A stretch of DNA of 56,509 nt from an uncultured Oribacterium sp. (GTDB taxonomy: Bacteria; Bacillota; Clostridia; Lachnospirales; Lachnospiraceae), in assembly GCA_937927445.1 (NCBI GenBank), contig CALAOB010000049.1, positions 1 through 56,509 of the forward strand, written 5' to 3'. The notes beneath the pieces are model-generated. The model made no database searches. It was not told the DNA's origin and saw only the letters and a program-made list of their open reading frames with translations. The translations under genes and the position numbers were made by a program. Of this stretch, positions 9,075 to 17,995 are shown in pieces. How positions within the stretch are numbered: the stretch's first letter is position 1; each line of letters begins with the position of its first letter.

Positions 9075-9084
9075 GAAAAGGGAA

Positions 9085-9513
9085 ATGTCATTCACAGGAG
9101 AGTATCGCCACAATCTGGATGCCAAGGGCAGACTGATCATACCGGCCAGATTTCGGGACCAGCTCGGAGACGAGTTTACGGTTACCAGAAGCCTGGACGG
9201 TTGTCTTGCTATGTACGCATCTCCGGAGTGGCAGGCGCTCGAGGAGAAGCTGAATGCACTTCCGATGACGAACGAGAAGGCGAGAAGCCTGAAGCGTTTC
9301 CTGCTGGGTTCGGCTGCCATCTGCGAGCTGGATAAGCAGGGTAGAATCCTTCTTCCACAGGTCCTCCGTGATCGGGCGGGCCTCGACAAGGATATCACCT
9401 TACTCGGTGTGGGCGACCATATCGAGATCTGGGATACAAACACGTACGAAGAAAAGTACAGCTTCGATGATGAAGCTGCATTAGAAGCAGACTGGGAGGG
9501 CTTAGGTGTCTGA
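9085..9513 (+). CDS. mraZ: Transcriptional regulator MraZ
   Basis: 142 residues with the two AbrB-like SpoVT/MraZ repeats: FTGEYRHNLDAKGRLIIPARF near the N-terminus and AAICELDKQGRILLPQVLRD from about residue 73. MraZ binds repeats in front of the division and cell wall cluster and represses it. It is the first gene of the cluster here and overlaps rsmH by 8 nt. Confidence 0.95.
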   Translation: MSFTGEYRHNLDAKGRLIIPARFRDQLGDEFTVTRSLDGCLAMYASPEWQALEEKLNALPMTNEKARSLKRFLLGSAAICELDKQGRILLPQVLRDRAGLDKDITLLGVGDHIEIWDTNTYEEKYSFDDEAALEADWEGLGV

Positions 9514-10456
9514 GTTTAAGCATTATTCCGTACTTCTCCACGAAACCGTGGATGGACTCAACATCCGGCCCGATGGCATCTATGTCGACGGAACCTTAGG
9601 TGGTGGTGGACATGCCCATGAGGTATGTACCCATCTTTCTCCGGCAGGTCGACTGATCGGCATCGATCAGGATAAGGATGCGATTCAGGCAGCGAGCGAA
9701 CGACTTTCAGATGTACGGGATCGCGTGACGATCGTCCGCAGTAATTACGAAAGAATCGATGATGTGTTAAAGGAACTCGGCATCGGGAAAGTTGATGGAA
9801 TCTACCTCGATCTCGGTGTATCGAGCTACCAGCTGGATACCGCGGAGCGTGGCTTCAGCTATCGGAGCGATGCACCGCTCGATATGCGGATGGATGACCG
9901 GAATCCGATCACCGCTGCCGACATCGTGAACGATTACAGTGAATCCGAGCTTTTCCACATGATTAAAAACTATGGAGAGGATCGTTTCGCGCAGAATATC
10001 GCGAAGCATATCTGTCAGTACCGTGCGACGAAGCGCATCGAGACGACGCTGGAGCTGTCCGAGATCATCTCGGGTGCGATTCCGGCGAAGATCCGTGCCA
10101 CCGGAGGTCATCCGGCGAAGCGTACCTTCCAGGCGATTCGTATCGAGTTGAATCGTGAGCTCGATGTACTGGAGGACAGCATCGATCGCATGATCGATGA
10201 TCTCGCAGAGGGAGGACGCCTCTGCATCATCACCTTCCACTCCCTCGAGGACCGGATCGTGAAGACGAAGTTCCGCACCGCTGAGAAGCCGTGCATCTGT
10301 CCGCCGGAGTTTCCGGTCTGCGTATGTGGCCGGAAGTCGAAGGGCCGGGTGATCACCCGGAAGCCGATTCTGCCGAGTGCAGAGGAGCTCGAGGAAAACT
10401 CGAGATCGAAGAGCGCGAAGCTCCGGATCTTCGAGAAACATGAAGAGAGAGTTTAG
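9506..10456 (+). CDS. rsmH: 16S rRNA (cytosine(1402)-N(4))-methyltransferase
   Basis: RsmH (MraW) methylates N4 of C1402 in the decoding centre of 16S rRNA using SAM. The motifs HYSVLLHETVDGL, YVDGTLGGGGHA (SAM site), DLGVSSYQLD, ERGFSYRSDAPLDMRMD and ITFHSLEDRIVK are all present. Translation probably starts at GTG 9506, which has GGGAGG 6-7 nt upstream inside the end of mraZ. 316 residues is standard. Confidence 0.95.
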   Translation: MSEFKHYSVLLHETVDGLNIRPDGIYVDGTLGGGGHAHEVCTHLSPAGRLIGIDQDKDAIQAASERLSDVRDRVTIVRSNYERIDDVLKELGIGKVDGIYLDLGVSSYQLDTAERGFSYRSDAPLDMRMDDRNPITAADIVNDYSESELFHMIKNYGEDRFAQNIAKHICQYRATKRIETTLELSEIISGAIPAKIRATGGHPAKRTFQAIRIELNRELDVLEDSIDRMIDDLAEGGRLCIITFHSLEDRIVKTKFRTAEKPCICPPEFPVCVCGRKSKGRVITRKPILPSAEELEENSRSKSAKLRIFEKHEERV

Positions 10457-10476
10457 AATCCGGAACCGATCCGGAC

Positions 10477-11034
10477 ATGGGGGAAAAGAGTAGTATGGCC
10501 AGAACGAGACAGACAGCCGCGGTACGTGCGCCGCGGACGACAGGAACCTATATCGATGGAAATACGGTCCGTCGCATCCAGCCGAAGCGTCGTCCGAATC
10601 CGGAGGAACTGGAGCGCCGGCACCAGGCACGGCAGCGTGAGCGACAGCGAATCCTCAACGAGCGTGAGATGGAGTACCGTGCGCAGCAGGAGCGGCTTCG
10701 TCATAAGACGGTCGTGGTCGATCGGACCTACCTTGCGGTGCTGATCATCGCCTCTCTGTTTACACTGGGACTCTGCTTTTCCTATATTCAGATGCAGACC
10801 TCGATCAATACGCGGATTTCGTCGATTGAGACGAAAAAGCAGCAGCTGGATAAGCTGAAGTCTGAGAACGACGCGCTTCAGAACAGCATAGATACGTCCG
10901 TGAATCTCGATGAGATCTATCGGGTAGCCACGCAGGAGCTCGGCATGGTATATGCCGGCAAGGATCAGACGATTACCTATGACAAGACGGAAAGCGAGTA
11001 CGTAAGACAATATGAGGACATCCCGAAGTACTGA
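10477..11034 (+). CDS. ftsL: Cell division protein FtsL-like
   Basis: A small bitopic protein: basic cytoplasmic region (residues 1-80, Arg/Gln rich), one membrane segment (about 87-105, LAVLIIASLFTLGLCFSYI), then a periplasm-side coiled coil (SSIETKKQQLDKLKSENDALQ). It ends in a DEIYRVATQELGMVYAGKDQTI segment typical of FtsL/DivIC. Assignment rests on this architecture and on the position between rsmH and ftsI. An alternative start is ATG 10495, which has a GGGGA stretch upstream; the choice is not settled. The end overlaps ftsI by 23 nt. FtsL binds DivIC and FtsQ in the divisome. Confidence 0.8.
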   Translation: MGEKSSMARTRQTAAVRAPRTTGTYIDGNTVRRIQPKRRPNPEELERRHQARQRERQRILNEREMEYRAQQERLRHKTVVVDRTYLAVLIIASLFTLGLCFSYIQMQTSINTRISSIETKKQQLDKLKSENDALQNSIDTSVNLDEIYRVATQELGMVYAGKDQTITYDKTESEYVRQYEDIPKY

Positions 11035-13294
11035 TCAAAACCAGAGACGAAACCGGGGGAAGATCCTTCCCCCGTATATGCAGAGAAAGCTAGCCGTCAC
11101 ACTATGTGTGATCATGCTAGCTTTAATTGCTCTTATCCTGGCGATTTATAATCTGGTAAAAAACAACAGCGAGGAGTACAACAAGATCGTCCTGTCCCAG
11201 CGACAGGCATCCTATGATTCGCGTACGATTCCGTTCCGCCGCGGTGACATCATGGACCGGAACGGCACGGTGCTCGCGACCAGCCAGAAGGTATACAACC
11301 TGATCATCGATCCGCGTGTCATCCACTCCGGTCAGGATGATCGTTACGTGGATCCGACGATTCAGGCCCTCGTCGCCTATTTCGAATACGATGAGTCTGA
11401 GCTTCGGAAGCTGCTCAGCGAAAAGGCCGACAAGTCCTATGTGAAATATGCGAAGGGACTGAGCTACGACCAGAAATCCGGCTGGGAGGCCTATGTGAAG
11501 GAGCAGAATGCCGCGTATGTCGGCAGTGGCTCGAAGGCGCGCATCAAGGGCATCTGGTTCGAGGATGAGTACAAGCGTACCTATCCGTATGATTCCCTCG
11601 CCTGCAACATCATCGGCTTCTCGAGTACCGACGGCTCCAGCGGAACCGGTGGCGTCGAGCAGTACTATAACGATACCCTGATGGGCGTCAACGGCCGTGA
11701 GTACGGCTATCTTGACAGCGATACGAAGCTGCAGTCCGTCCTGAAGGAGCCGACCGATGGTAATTCCGTCGTGACGACCATCAATACGAATATTCAGATG
11801 TCGCTGGAGAAGTACCTCAATAAGTGGCAGACCGAGGATGTCGGTTCGAAGATGGCAGCGGCGATCGTCATGGATCCGAACACCGGTGAGGTGCTCGCGA
11901 TGGGCTCCACCAATCAGTTTAACCTGAACGATCCGCGTGCGCTGGACAGCTCGGTCTATACCGACGAGTATCTCATGCAGCTCGGCCGCAAGGAGGCCGT
12001 CGGCGTATATCGCCGTGAAAATCCGGACGCTGCCGCGATCACCGAGGATGAGGTGTCGAAGTACTATACGACCGATGAGATCCTGTCCTATGGCCGGCAG
12101 GTCGCCTGGAACCAGATATGGCGAAACATCCCGGTGTCCGATACCTATGAGCCGGGATCCGTTGCGAAGAGCATCACCCTCGCCGGTGCACTGGAGGAGA
12201 AGGCCATCACCCCGGACACGACCTTCGACTGCCAGGGCTACATCGAGCTGAACGACGGTATCCATACCTGGCGGATCCGCTGTCATAACCGGAATGGTGA
12301 CGGCGTACTCGACGCCACGATGGGTCTCGCGAAGTCCTGTAACGTATACCTCATGAATACTGCGTTCAATGAAGGCGCCGAGAATTTCGTGAAGTACCAG
12401 CATATTTTCGGCTTCGGAGAGTCTACCGGCATCGACCTGCCGGCAGAGGCTGACACCACGGATCTCGTGTACAATGCAGAAAACATGGGCCGTACGGCCC
12501 TCGCGACCAACTCCTTCGGCCAGAACTTTAACGTCACCATGATCCAGATGGCGGCTGCGTACTGCAGCATCATCAACGGTGGCAGCTACTATAAGCCGCA
12601 TGTGGTGAAGCAGATCCTGAACGGCAACGGCACCGTCATCGAGGATGTGAAGCCGGAGCTTCTCCGCACCACCTGCTCGAAGTCGACGAGTGACTTCCTG
12701 AAGCAGGCCCTCTACACTACGGTAGAAGAGGGAACCGGTAAGAAGGCGCAGATCCAGGGCTACCATGTCGGTGGCAAGACCGGTACCGCCGAGAAGCTGC
12801 CGCGTTCGGCGAAGAACTACCTCGTTTCCTTCTGCGGCTTCGCGCCGGTGGAGGATCCGCAGTTACTTGTTTACGTTATCGTCGATACGCCGAACCTCGT
12901 CGGTGAGGCACAGGCGACGGCCTCCTTCGCTGTAAACATCGAGCGTGAAATCATGAACGATGCGCTGCAGTTCCTGAACATCGCACCATCCGGAGATACT
13001 GATCCGGAGGATTCCATCAACGCGCAGCTTCAGCAGAACCCGGAGGGCATCTCCTCCGAGACGATGGGCGCACAGGTGGGAGGTGAGACCGGCGCCGAGG
13101 GTGAAACCACGGCGGACGGAACGAGCACCGAAACCGATGCCGACGGCAATGTGATTACGCCGACCACGGCTGCAGCAGTGACCGACGAGTATGTCGAACC
13201 GGCGGGTGACGACGCGAGCTTCGCGCTCCCGGAGGCTGTGCCGGGCGAGGAGAGCGAGAGCGAAACCGAAACCTCCACTTCCGCCGGAAATTAA
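11012..13294 (+). CDS. ftsI: Division-specific class B penicillin-binding protein (FtsI/PBP2B/SpoVD type)
   Basis: A membrane anchor near residues 27-48 is followed by the dimerisation module (FRRGDIMDRNGTVLATS) and the transpeptidase domain. Catalytic motifs are S383-V-A-K386, S442-C-N444 and K589-T-G591. It cross-links septal peptidoglycan. An inserted acidic helix-rich segment sits before the SxxK motif (about residues 310-365). The C-terminal ~100 residues are Thr/Glu/Ala-rich and probably disordered, with no PASTA domain, which separates it from the usual PASTA-bearing SpoVD/PBP2x architecture. Its position after ftsL supports the division role. Confidence 0.92.
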   Translation: MRTSRSTDQNQRRNRGKILPPYMQRKLAVTLCVIMLALIALILAIYNLVKNNSEEYNKIVLSQRQASYDSRTIPFRRGDIMDRNGTVLATSQKVYNLIIDPRVIHSGQDDRYVDPTIQALVAYFEYDESELRKLLSEKADKSYVKYAKGLSYDQKSGWEAYVKEQNAAYVGSGSKARIKGIWFEDEYKRTYPYDSLACNIIGFSSTDGSSGTGGVEQYYNDTLMGVNGREYGYLDSDTKLQSVLKEPTDGNSVVTTINTNIQMSLEKYLNKWQTEDVGSKMAAAIVMDPNTGEVLAMGSTNQFNLNDPRALDSSVYTDEYLMQLGRKEAVGVYRRENPDAAAITEDEVSKYYTTDEILSYGRQVAWNQIWRNIPVSDTYEPGSVAKSITLAGALEEKAITPDTTFDCQGYIELNDGIHTWRIRCHNRNGDGVLDATMGLAKSCNVYLMNTAFNEGAENFVKYQHIFGFGESTGIDLPAEADTTDLVYNAENMGRTALATNSFGQNFNVTMIQMAAAYCSIINGGSYYKPHVVKQILNGNGTVIEDVKPELLRTTCSKSTSDFLKQALYTTVEEGTGKKAQIQGYHVGGKTGTAEKLPRSAKNYLVSFCGFAPVEDPQLLVYVIVDTPNLVGEAQATASFAVNIEREIMNDALQFLNIAPSGDTDPEDSINAQLQQNPEGISSETMGAQVGGETGAEGETTADGTSTETDADGNVITPTTAAAVTDEYVEPAGDDASFALPEAVPGEESESETETSTSAGN

Positions 13295-13311
13295 TGGGGT
13301 CAGACCCCATT
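13293..13311. repeat. Inverted repeat AATGGGGTC-a-GACCCCATT
   Basis: Nine-bp arms around a single central base, starting inside the ftsI stop codon. A related TGGGG-CAGA-CCCCA element occurs at 45212-45225, also just past a stop codon. A weak T-rich stretch follows, so a terminator or RNA-processing role is possible. Confidence 0.6.
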
Positions 13312-13363
13312 ACGATTTTCTTAAGATGAAAAAGCAGCTGATGATTTAAACTGGAGTTAGATT

Positions 13364-14326
13364 ATGTATCTTGATTTTGTTGTTTCTATCCTTATGGGCT
13401 TTGCGCTGGTCGCCCTGGCGATGCCCTTCGCCATCCCGGAGCTTCACAAGCTGAAGTTCGGGCAGGAGGTCCGGGATGATGGACCGAAGGCACACCTCAA
13501 GAAGCAGGGCACCCCGACGATGGGTGGTCTCGTGTTCGTACTGGCCATCGTGATCGTCAGCCTCTTTTATGTCCGCCGCTATCCGAAGATTCTTCCGGTG
13601 ATGCTTCTCACGGTCGGTTTCGGTATCGTCGGCTTCATCGATGATTTTCTGAAGGTCGTGAAGCATCAGTCCGAGGGCTTCAACCCGAAGCAGAAGTTTC
13701 TCTGTCAGCTGGTGTTCTGTGTGATTTTCGCACTGTATCTCTATCTCTCACCTGCCTATGATCATCGTATGCAGGTCCCGTTTACGGAGATCTATCTCGA
13801 TCTCGGGTGGTTCTATGTGCCGGCACTTCTCTTTATCGTGCTCGGTACCGACAATGGTGCGAACTTCACCGATGGACTCGATGGACTCGCCAGTTCCGTG
13901 ACCGCTGTGATCGCACTGTTCCTCGGCTTCGTCAGCCTGTATTTCGGCAAGGCGGATGGCCAGCTTGCACCGATTTCCGGCGCAGTGTTCGGTGCACTGA
14001 TGGGATTCCTGATGTTTAACTGTTACCCTGCAAAGGTATTTATGGGCGATACCGGATCGCTGGCGCTCGGCGGCTTCGTCGCGGCAGCGGCCTTCGAGAT
14101 GGGCATCCCGCTCTTTATTCCGATCTTTGCACTGATTTATCTTGTGGAAGTACTGTCGGTCATCATCCAGGTGACCTACTTTAAGAAAACCCATGGAAAG
14201 CGGATTTTCCGCATGGCGCCGATCCACCATCACTTCGAGCTCGGAGGATGGTCGGAGACGAAGGTGGTGACAGTCTTCACAGTGCTGACAGTGCTCTTAT
14301 GTCTGGTGGCGAGCCTGGGGATGTAA
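13364..14326 (+). CDS. mraY: Phospho-N-acetylmuramoyl-pentapeptide-transferase
   Basis: MraY makes lipid I by moving phospho-MurNAc-pentapeptide onto undecaprenyl phosphate. It is a polytopic membrane protein with HLKKQGTPTMGG, GFIDDFLKV, NFTDGLDGLA, VFMGDTGSLALGG and the HHHFELGGWSE loop, all hallmark motifs. 320 residues is normal. It is followed 31 nt later by murD. Confidence 0.96.
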   Translation: MYLDFVVSILMGFALVALAMPFAIPELHKLKFGQEVRDDGPKAHLKKQGTPTMGGLVFVLAIVIVSLFYVRRYPKILPVMLLTVGFGIVGFIDDFLKVVKHQSEGFNPKQKFLCQLVFCVIFALYLYLSPAYDHRMQVPFTEIYLDLGWFYVPALLFIVLGTDNGANFTDGLDGLASSVTAVIALFLGFVSLYFGKADGQLAPISGAVFGALMGFLMFNCYPAKVFMGDTGSLALGGFVAAAAFEMGIPLFIPIFALIYLVEVLSVIIQVTYFKKTHGKRIFRMAPIHHHFELGGWSETKVVTVFTVLTVLLCLVASLGM

Positions 14327-14357
14327 GAGACAGTAGAACATAATAGGGGTGAATGAG

Positions 14358-15713
14358 ATGGATAGTCAGAAGGTGCTCGTGCTCGGCACGGGAAAAAGCG
14401 GTATCTGCGCCGCAAAGCAGATTTTACAGCTGGGAGGACAGGTCGTTCTGTTCGATTCCAATGAAAAGCTGGACAGCGATAAGGTGATGAAAAATTTCAG
14501 AAAGAGAGACCGGATTTCACTGGTGGTCGGAGAGCTGAAGCCGACGGATCTCGTATCCGTGGATCTCGCAGTCATCAGCCCGGGTATCCCGCTCGACAAG
14601 CCGTTTGTGAAGCTGATCGATGGGGCGAAGATCCCGATCTGGGGCGAGATCGAGCTCGCGTACCAGTCCAGCAAGGGCAAGCTGGCAGCCGTGACCGGTA
14701 CGAACGGTAAGACCACGACGGTTTCACTGATCGGTGACATCTTTAAAACGACCTATGACGATACGCATATATGCGGAAACATCGGTAATCCGTTTACGGC
14801 CGAAGCCCTGGAAACGACGGATGCTTCTGCGACGATCCTCGAGGTGAGCTCCTTCCAGCTTGAGACCATCATGGATTTCCATCCGCATGTATCCTGCATC
14901 ACCAACATCACCCCGGACCATCTCGACCGTCATAAAACGATGAAAAACTATGTGAAGGTGAAGGAAAGCATCGCGCTGAACCAGACCGAAGAGGATTTCA
15001 TCGTCCTGAACTATGAGGATCCGGAGCTTCGGAAGTTCGGAAAGCGGAAGACCCTGAAGCCACAGGTCATCTGGTTCAGCTCTGTGCATGAGCTGAAGGA
15101 TGGCTTCTACTATAAGAACTTCGAGATTCATCATGCCCATGATGGCGAGGATGAGGTCCTGCTCGATGTACGGGATACGAACCTTCTCGGTGCGCATAAC
15201 TACGAGAACATCATGTGTGCCATCGCCGTCTCCATGGAGATGGGCGTGCCGATGCAGAAGATCATCGCGGCTGTAAAGAAGTTCAAGCCGGTGGAGCACC
15301 GCATCGAGTTCGTCCGTGAGCGCAATGGCGTTCGCTACTATAATGACTCGAAGGGCACCAACCCGGATGCAGCCATCAAGGCACTGCTGGCGATGCCGGG
15401 TCCGGTCGTTCTGATCGGCGGCGGTTATGATAAGGACATCCCTTTCGATGACTGGTGTAAGCTTTTTAAGGGCCGCGTCAAGTACCTCGTTCTGATCGGT
15501 CAGACACGAAACATCATCGCAGAGTGTGCGAAGAAGTACGGCTTTACCAATGTCATGTTTGCAGAGGATATGGATGAGGCCGTGAAGGACTGTGCGGCGT
15601 ATGCAGATGAAGGTGACTATGTTCTTCTGAGTCCGGCCTGCGCATCCTGGGGTATGTTCCCGAACTATGAAGAGCGCGGACGCATCTTCAAGGAGTGCGT
15701 GAAGAATCTGTAA
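14358..15713 (+). CDS. murD: UDP-N-acetylmuramoylalanine--D-glutamate ligase
   Basis: MurD adds D-Glu to UDP-MurNAc-L-Ala in the cytoplasm. It shows an N-terminal Rossmann-like start (KVLVLGTGKSGICAA), the ATP loop GTNGKTTTVSLIGD, the central ligase domain (NITPDHLDRH) and the C-terminal domain (EHRIEFV, YYNDSKGTNPDAA). ATG 14358 is preferred because AGGGGTGA lies at a suitable distance; an in-frame GTG at 14349 overlaps that site. Confidence 0.95.
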   Translation: MDSQKVLVLGTGKSGICAAKQILQLGGQVVLFDSNEKLDSDKVMKNFRKRDRISLVVGELKPTDLVSVDLAVISPGIPLDKPFVKLIDGAKIPIWGEIELAYQSSKGKLAAVTGTNGKTTTVSLIGDIFKTTYDDTHICGNIGNPFTAEALETTDASATILEVSSFQLETIMDFHPHVSCITNITPDHLDRHKTMKNYVKVKESIALNQTEEDFIVLNYEDPELRKFGKRKTLKPQVIWFSSVHELKDGFYYKNFEIHHAHDGEDEVLLDVRDTNLLGAHNYENIMCAIAVSMEMGVPMQKIIAAVKKFKPVEHRIEFVRERNGVRYYNDSKGTNPDAAIKALLAMPGPVVLIGGGYDKDIPFDDWCKLFKGRVKYLVLIGQTRNIIAECAKKYGFTNVMFAEDMDEAVKDCAAYADEGDYVLLSPACASWGMFPNYEERGRIFKECVKNL

Positions 15714-15730
15714 TGCTGACAGGAGGAATG

Positions 15731-16864
15731 ATGGCAGCGAAGAAGAAAAGAAAATATTTTTATGACTACAGCCTTTTGTTTGCCGTCATCTTCATTACCG
15801 GCTTCGGTATGATCATGATGTACTCGGCTTCCGGTTACTCGGCGCAGAACCAGATGAATGATGCCATGTATTTCCTCCGACATCAGGCCGTGTTTGCGGT
15901 CGGCGGCCTCGTGGCGATGCTGATCGTGTCGGTCATCGATTACCATCTGACGGCGATCTTTTCGAAAATCTTATATATCGTGGCCTGGCTGCTGATTGGT
16001 GCGACCATGGTGATCGGTGTCGCCTCCCACGGCTCCGCGCGATGGATCCGACTCGGCAGTGTACGCTTCCAGCCATCGGAGATTATGAAAATCGCGGTGA
16101 TCGTGCTGCTGTCGTATCTGATTACCCACTATGGATACCAGATCAATAACGGACGAACCTGGTGGAAGGTCGCGCTGGTCGGCATCGCGCCGGGCATCGT
16201 GGTCGCGGCAACGAACCTGTCGACGGCGATGATCATCCTCGGCATCACCTTCTTCATGATGTGGATCGCTTCGAAGAAGTACTGGCCCTTCGTTCTCTGT
16301 GGCGTCGCGGGCGTCCTCGTGTACATCTTCGCCTATCCGATGGCGAAGCTCATGTCTGCGCTGAACATCCTGCAGGATTATCAGCTGACACGTATCTTCG
16401 CATGGAAGGATCCGGCGAGCTACTCGGATGAAACCTTCCAGACCCTGCAGGGCCTGTATGCGATCGGTTCCGGCGGCATCTTCGGTAAGGGCCTCGGTGA
16501 GTCCGTACAGAAATTCCTCATGCCGGAGGCACAGAATGATATGATTTTTACGATCATCTGTGAGGAGCTCGGCCTCTTCGGCGCGATCTCACTGATCCTC
16601 ATCTATGTGTTCATCATCTACCGGCTGTTCGATATCGCACGAAATGCCCGGGACCTCTATGGGTCAATGCTGGTGATCGGAATTCTGTGCCACATCTCGC
16701 TGCAGGTCATCCTGAACATCGGTGTCGCGACGAACACCATCCCGAATACCGGTGTTACGCTCCCGTTTGTCAGCTATGGCGGTACCTCGCTCATGCTGCT
16801 GATGGCGGAGATCGGACTCGCACTGTCGGTTTCACGGCAGATCCGACTGGAAGATCCGATGTAA
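15731..16864 (+). CDS. ftsW: Lipid II polymerase FtsW/SpoVE (SEDS family)
   Basis: A polytopic SEDS glycosyltransferase that pairs with the upstream class B PBP for septal synthesis. Recognisable segments are YSASGYSAQ, ARWIRLGSVRFQPSE, GLYAIGSGGIFGKGLGES, NDMIFTIICEELG and NTGVTLPFVSYGGTS. The start is uncertain: AGGAGG at 15721-15726 supports ATG 15731 (or 15728), while ATG 15713 overlaps the murD stop codon (TAATG) and could be coupled. No murG or murC follows, unlike many dcw clusters. Confidence 0.93.
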   Translation: MAAKKKRKYFYDYSLLFAVIFITGFGMIMMYSASGYSAQNQMNDAMYFLRHQAVFAVGGLVAMLIVSVIDYHLTAIFSKILYIVAWLLIGATMVIGVASHGSARWIRLGSVRFQPSEIMKIAVIVLLSYLITHYGYQINNGRTWWKVALVGIAPGIVVAATNLSTAMIILGITFFMMWIASKKYWPFVLCGVAGVLVYIFAYPMAKLMSALNILQDYQLTRIFAWKDPASYSDETFQTLQGLYAIGSGGIFGKGLGESVQKFLMPEAQNDMIFTIICEELGLFGAISLILIYVFIIYRLFDIARNARDLYGSMLVIGILCHISLQVILNIGVATNTIPNTGVTLPFVSYGGTSLMLLMAEIGLALSVSRQIRLEDPM

Positions 16865-16870
16865 GTATTC

Positions 16871-16902
16871 AGAGCTTTGCCCATGGCAAAGCTCTTTTTT
16901 TT
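16871..16902 (+). terminator. Intrinsic terminator after ftsW
   Basis: An 11-bp stem (16871-16881 with 16885-16895), a 3-nt loop and eight T. It splits the dcw cluster between ftsW and ftsQ. Confidence 0.9.
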
Positions 16903-16991
16903 ATGGTAGAGTAAAGAACCGGAAAGAACAGACCGTATGTATTGCATAACAGACGCAATGAAACAGAATATAAACAGAAAGAACGAATGGA

Positions 16992-17750
16992 ATGACAGAT
17001 AAGGATTTTTACGGCTACGATGATCCGAGGGATCGCAATAAACGGCATATCGTGCGCTGGAGCATCGTCGTCCTGCTCCTGCTGATCGCCATCCTGCTCG
17101 CCAGTGTACGGATTCAGCGTTTCACGGTGGTGGGGAATACACAGTACAGCAGTGATGAGATCGTCCACATGATTTTTTCGGATCCATGGGATACGGATAC
17201 CGCCTGGTGCTTCGTGAAGGATAAGACGAAGCCGCACAAGGAGCTCCCGTTCGTGCAGCGTTATGATATCGACTTCGACGGTCCCTTCGCGGTGAACATC
17301 ACCGTCTATGAGAAAAATGTCGTCGGCTATGTGGATTATATGTCGAGTCATATGTACTTTGATAAGGATGGTATCATCGTAGAGTCAACCGGCAACCGGC
17401 TGGAGGGGATCCCGCGCATCCGTGGTCTCAGCTTCGGCTCCATCGTGCTGTACCGGGCGCTGCCGGTAGAGAATAAGGATGTCTTCAATAATATCCTGAA
17501 CCTGACCGGCGCACTTCGTACCTATGATATCGACTGTGAGGAGATTCAGTACGACTCACTTCTGAACGCCACACTCCGGATCGGTGACATCAGCGTCCGC
17601 CTAGGCAGTAATAAGGACATGGAGATGAAGATCTCGACGCTGCATGATATCCTGCCGCATCTCAGCGGACGGAAGGGCGAGCTGAATCTTTCGGATTATT
17701 CGGAGACCTCGGATCACGAGTCCTATATTTTCAAAGAAAAAACGGGCTGA
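16992..17750 (+). CDS. ftsQ: Cell division protein FtsQ/DivIB
   Basis: A short polar N-terminus, one membrane segment (about residues 22-40), a POTRA domain (IQRFTVVGNTQYSSDEI) and a beta domain with VDYMSSHMYFDKDGIIVE and the EGIPRIRGL motif typical of FtsQ/DivIB. It acts with FtsL and DivIC in divisome assembly. 252 residues is in range. It is separated from ftsW by a terminator and from ftsZ by a 245-nt gap. Confidence 0.88.
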   Translation: MTDKDFYGYDDPRDRNKRHIVRWSIVVLLLLIAILLASVRIQRFTVVGNTQYSSDEIVHMIFSDPWDTDTAWCFVKDKTKPHKELPFVQRYDIDFDGPFAVNITVYEKNVVGYVDYMSSHMYFDKDGIIVESTGNRLEGIPRIRGLSFGSIVLYRALPVENKDVFNNILNLTGALRTYDIDCEEIQYDSLLNATLRIGDISVRLGSNKDMEMKISTLHDILPHLSGRKGELNLSDYSETSDHESYIFKEKTG

Positions 17751-17869
17751 TCTTTGTCTGAAGGTGCCGTTTTCTGCGCACAGCGACGGCTGAAGTTATA
17801 AAAAAGTAAGAAATAATGTGAAAATTTCGATAGAGCTCCGCTTCTAAGCGTGGTAATATTATATGGACT

Positions 17870-17906
17870 AAGCTATTGCAATCTGATAGCTTTGTTTGTA
17901 TATTAT
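17870..17906 (+). promoter_or_regulatory. Hairpin and candidate promoter region ahead of ftsZ
   Basis: AAGCTAT (17870-17876) pairs with ATAGCTT (17886-17892) and is followed by a T-rich stretch, so it may weakly end ftsQ transcripts. TTGCAA (17877) and TATTAT (17901) are 18 nt apart and could drive ftsZ. A second TATAAT lies at 17958-17963. None is decisive. Confidence 0.35.
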
Positions 17907-17995
17907 CTTATTGTGCAGTCATATGCGTATGTGGCCGCAGTAAAACAGGTTATCTTATATAATGAATATATATGAGGGATTGAAGGAGGAAGATT

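Noticed and set aside
11123..12766. 547-residue minus-strand open frame opposite ftsI
   Set aside because: Same shadow effect; the plus strand has all catalytic PBP motifs.
13293..13311. Transposon end for the TGGGGTCAGACCCCA repeat
   Set aside because: No transposase or target duplication nearby; a terminator-like or small repetitive element fits better.
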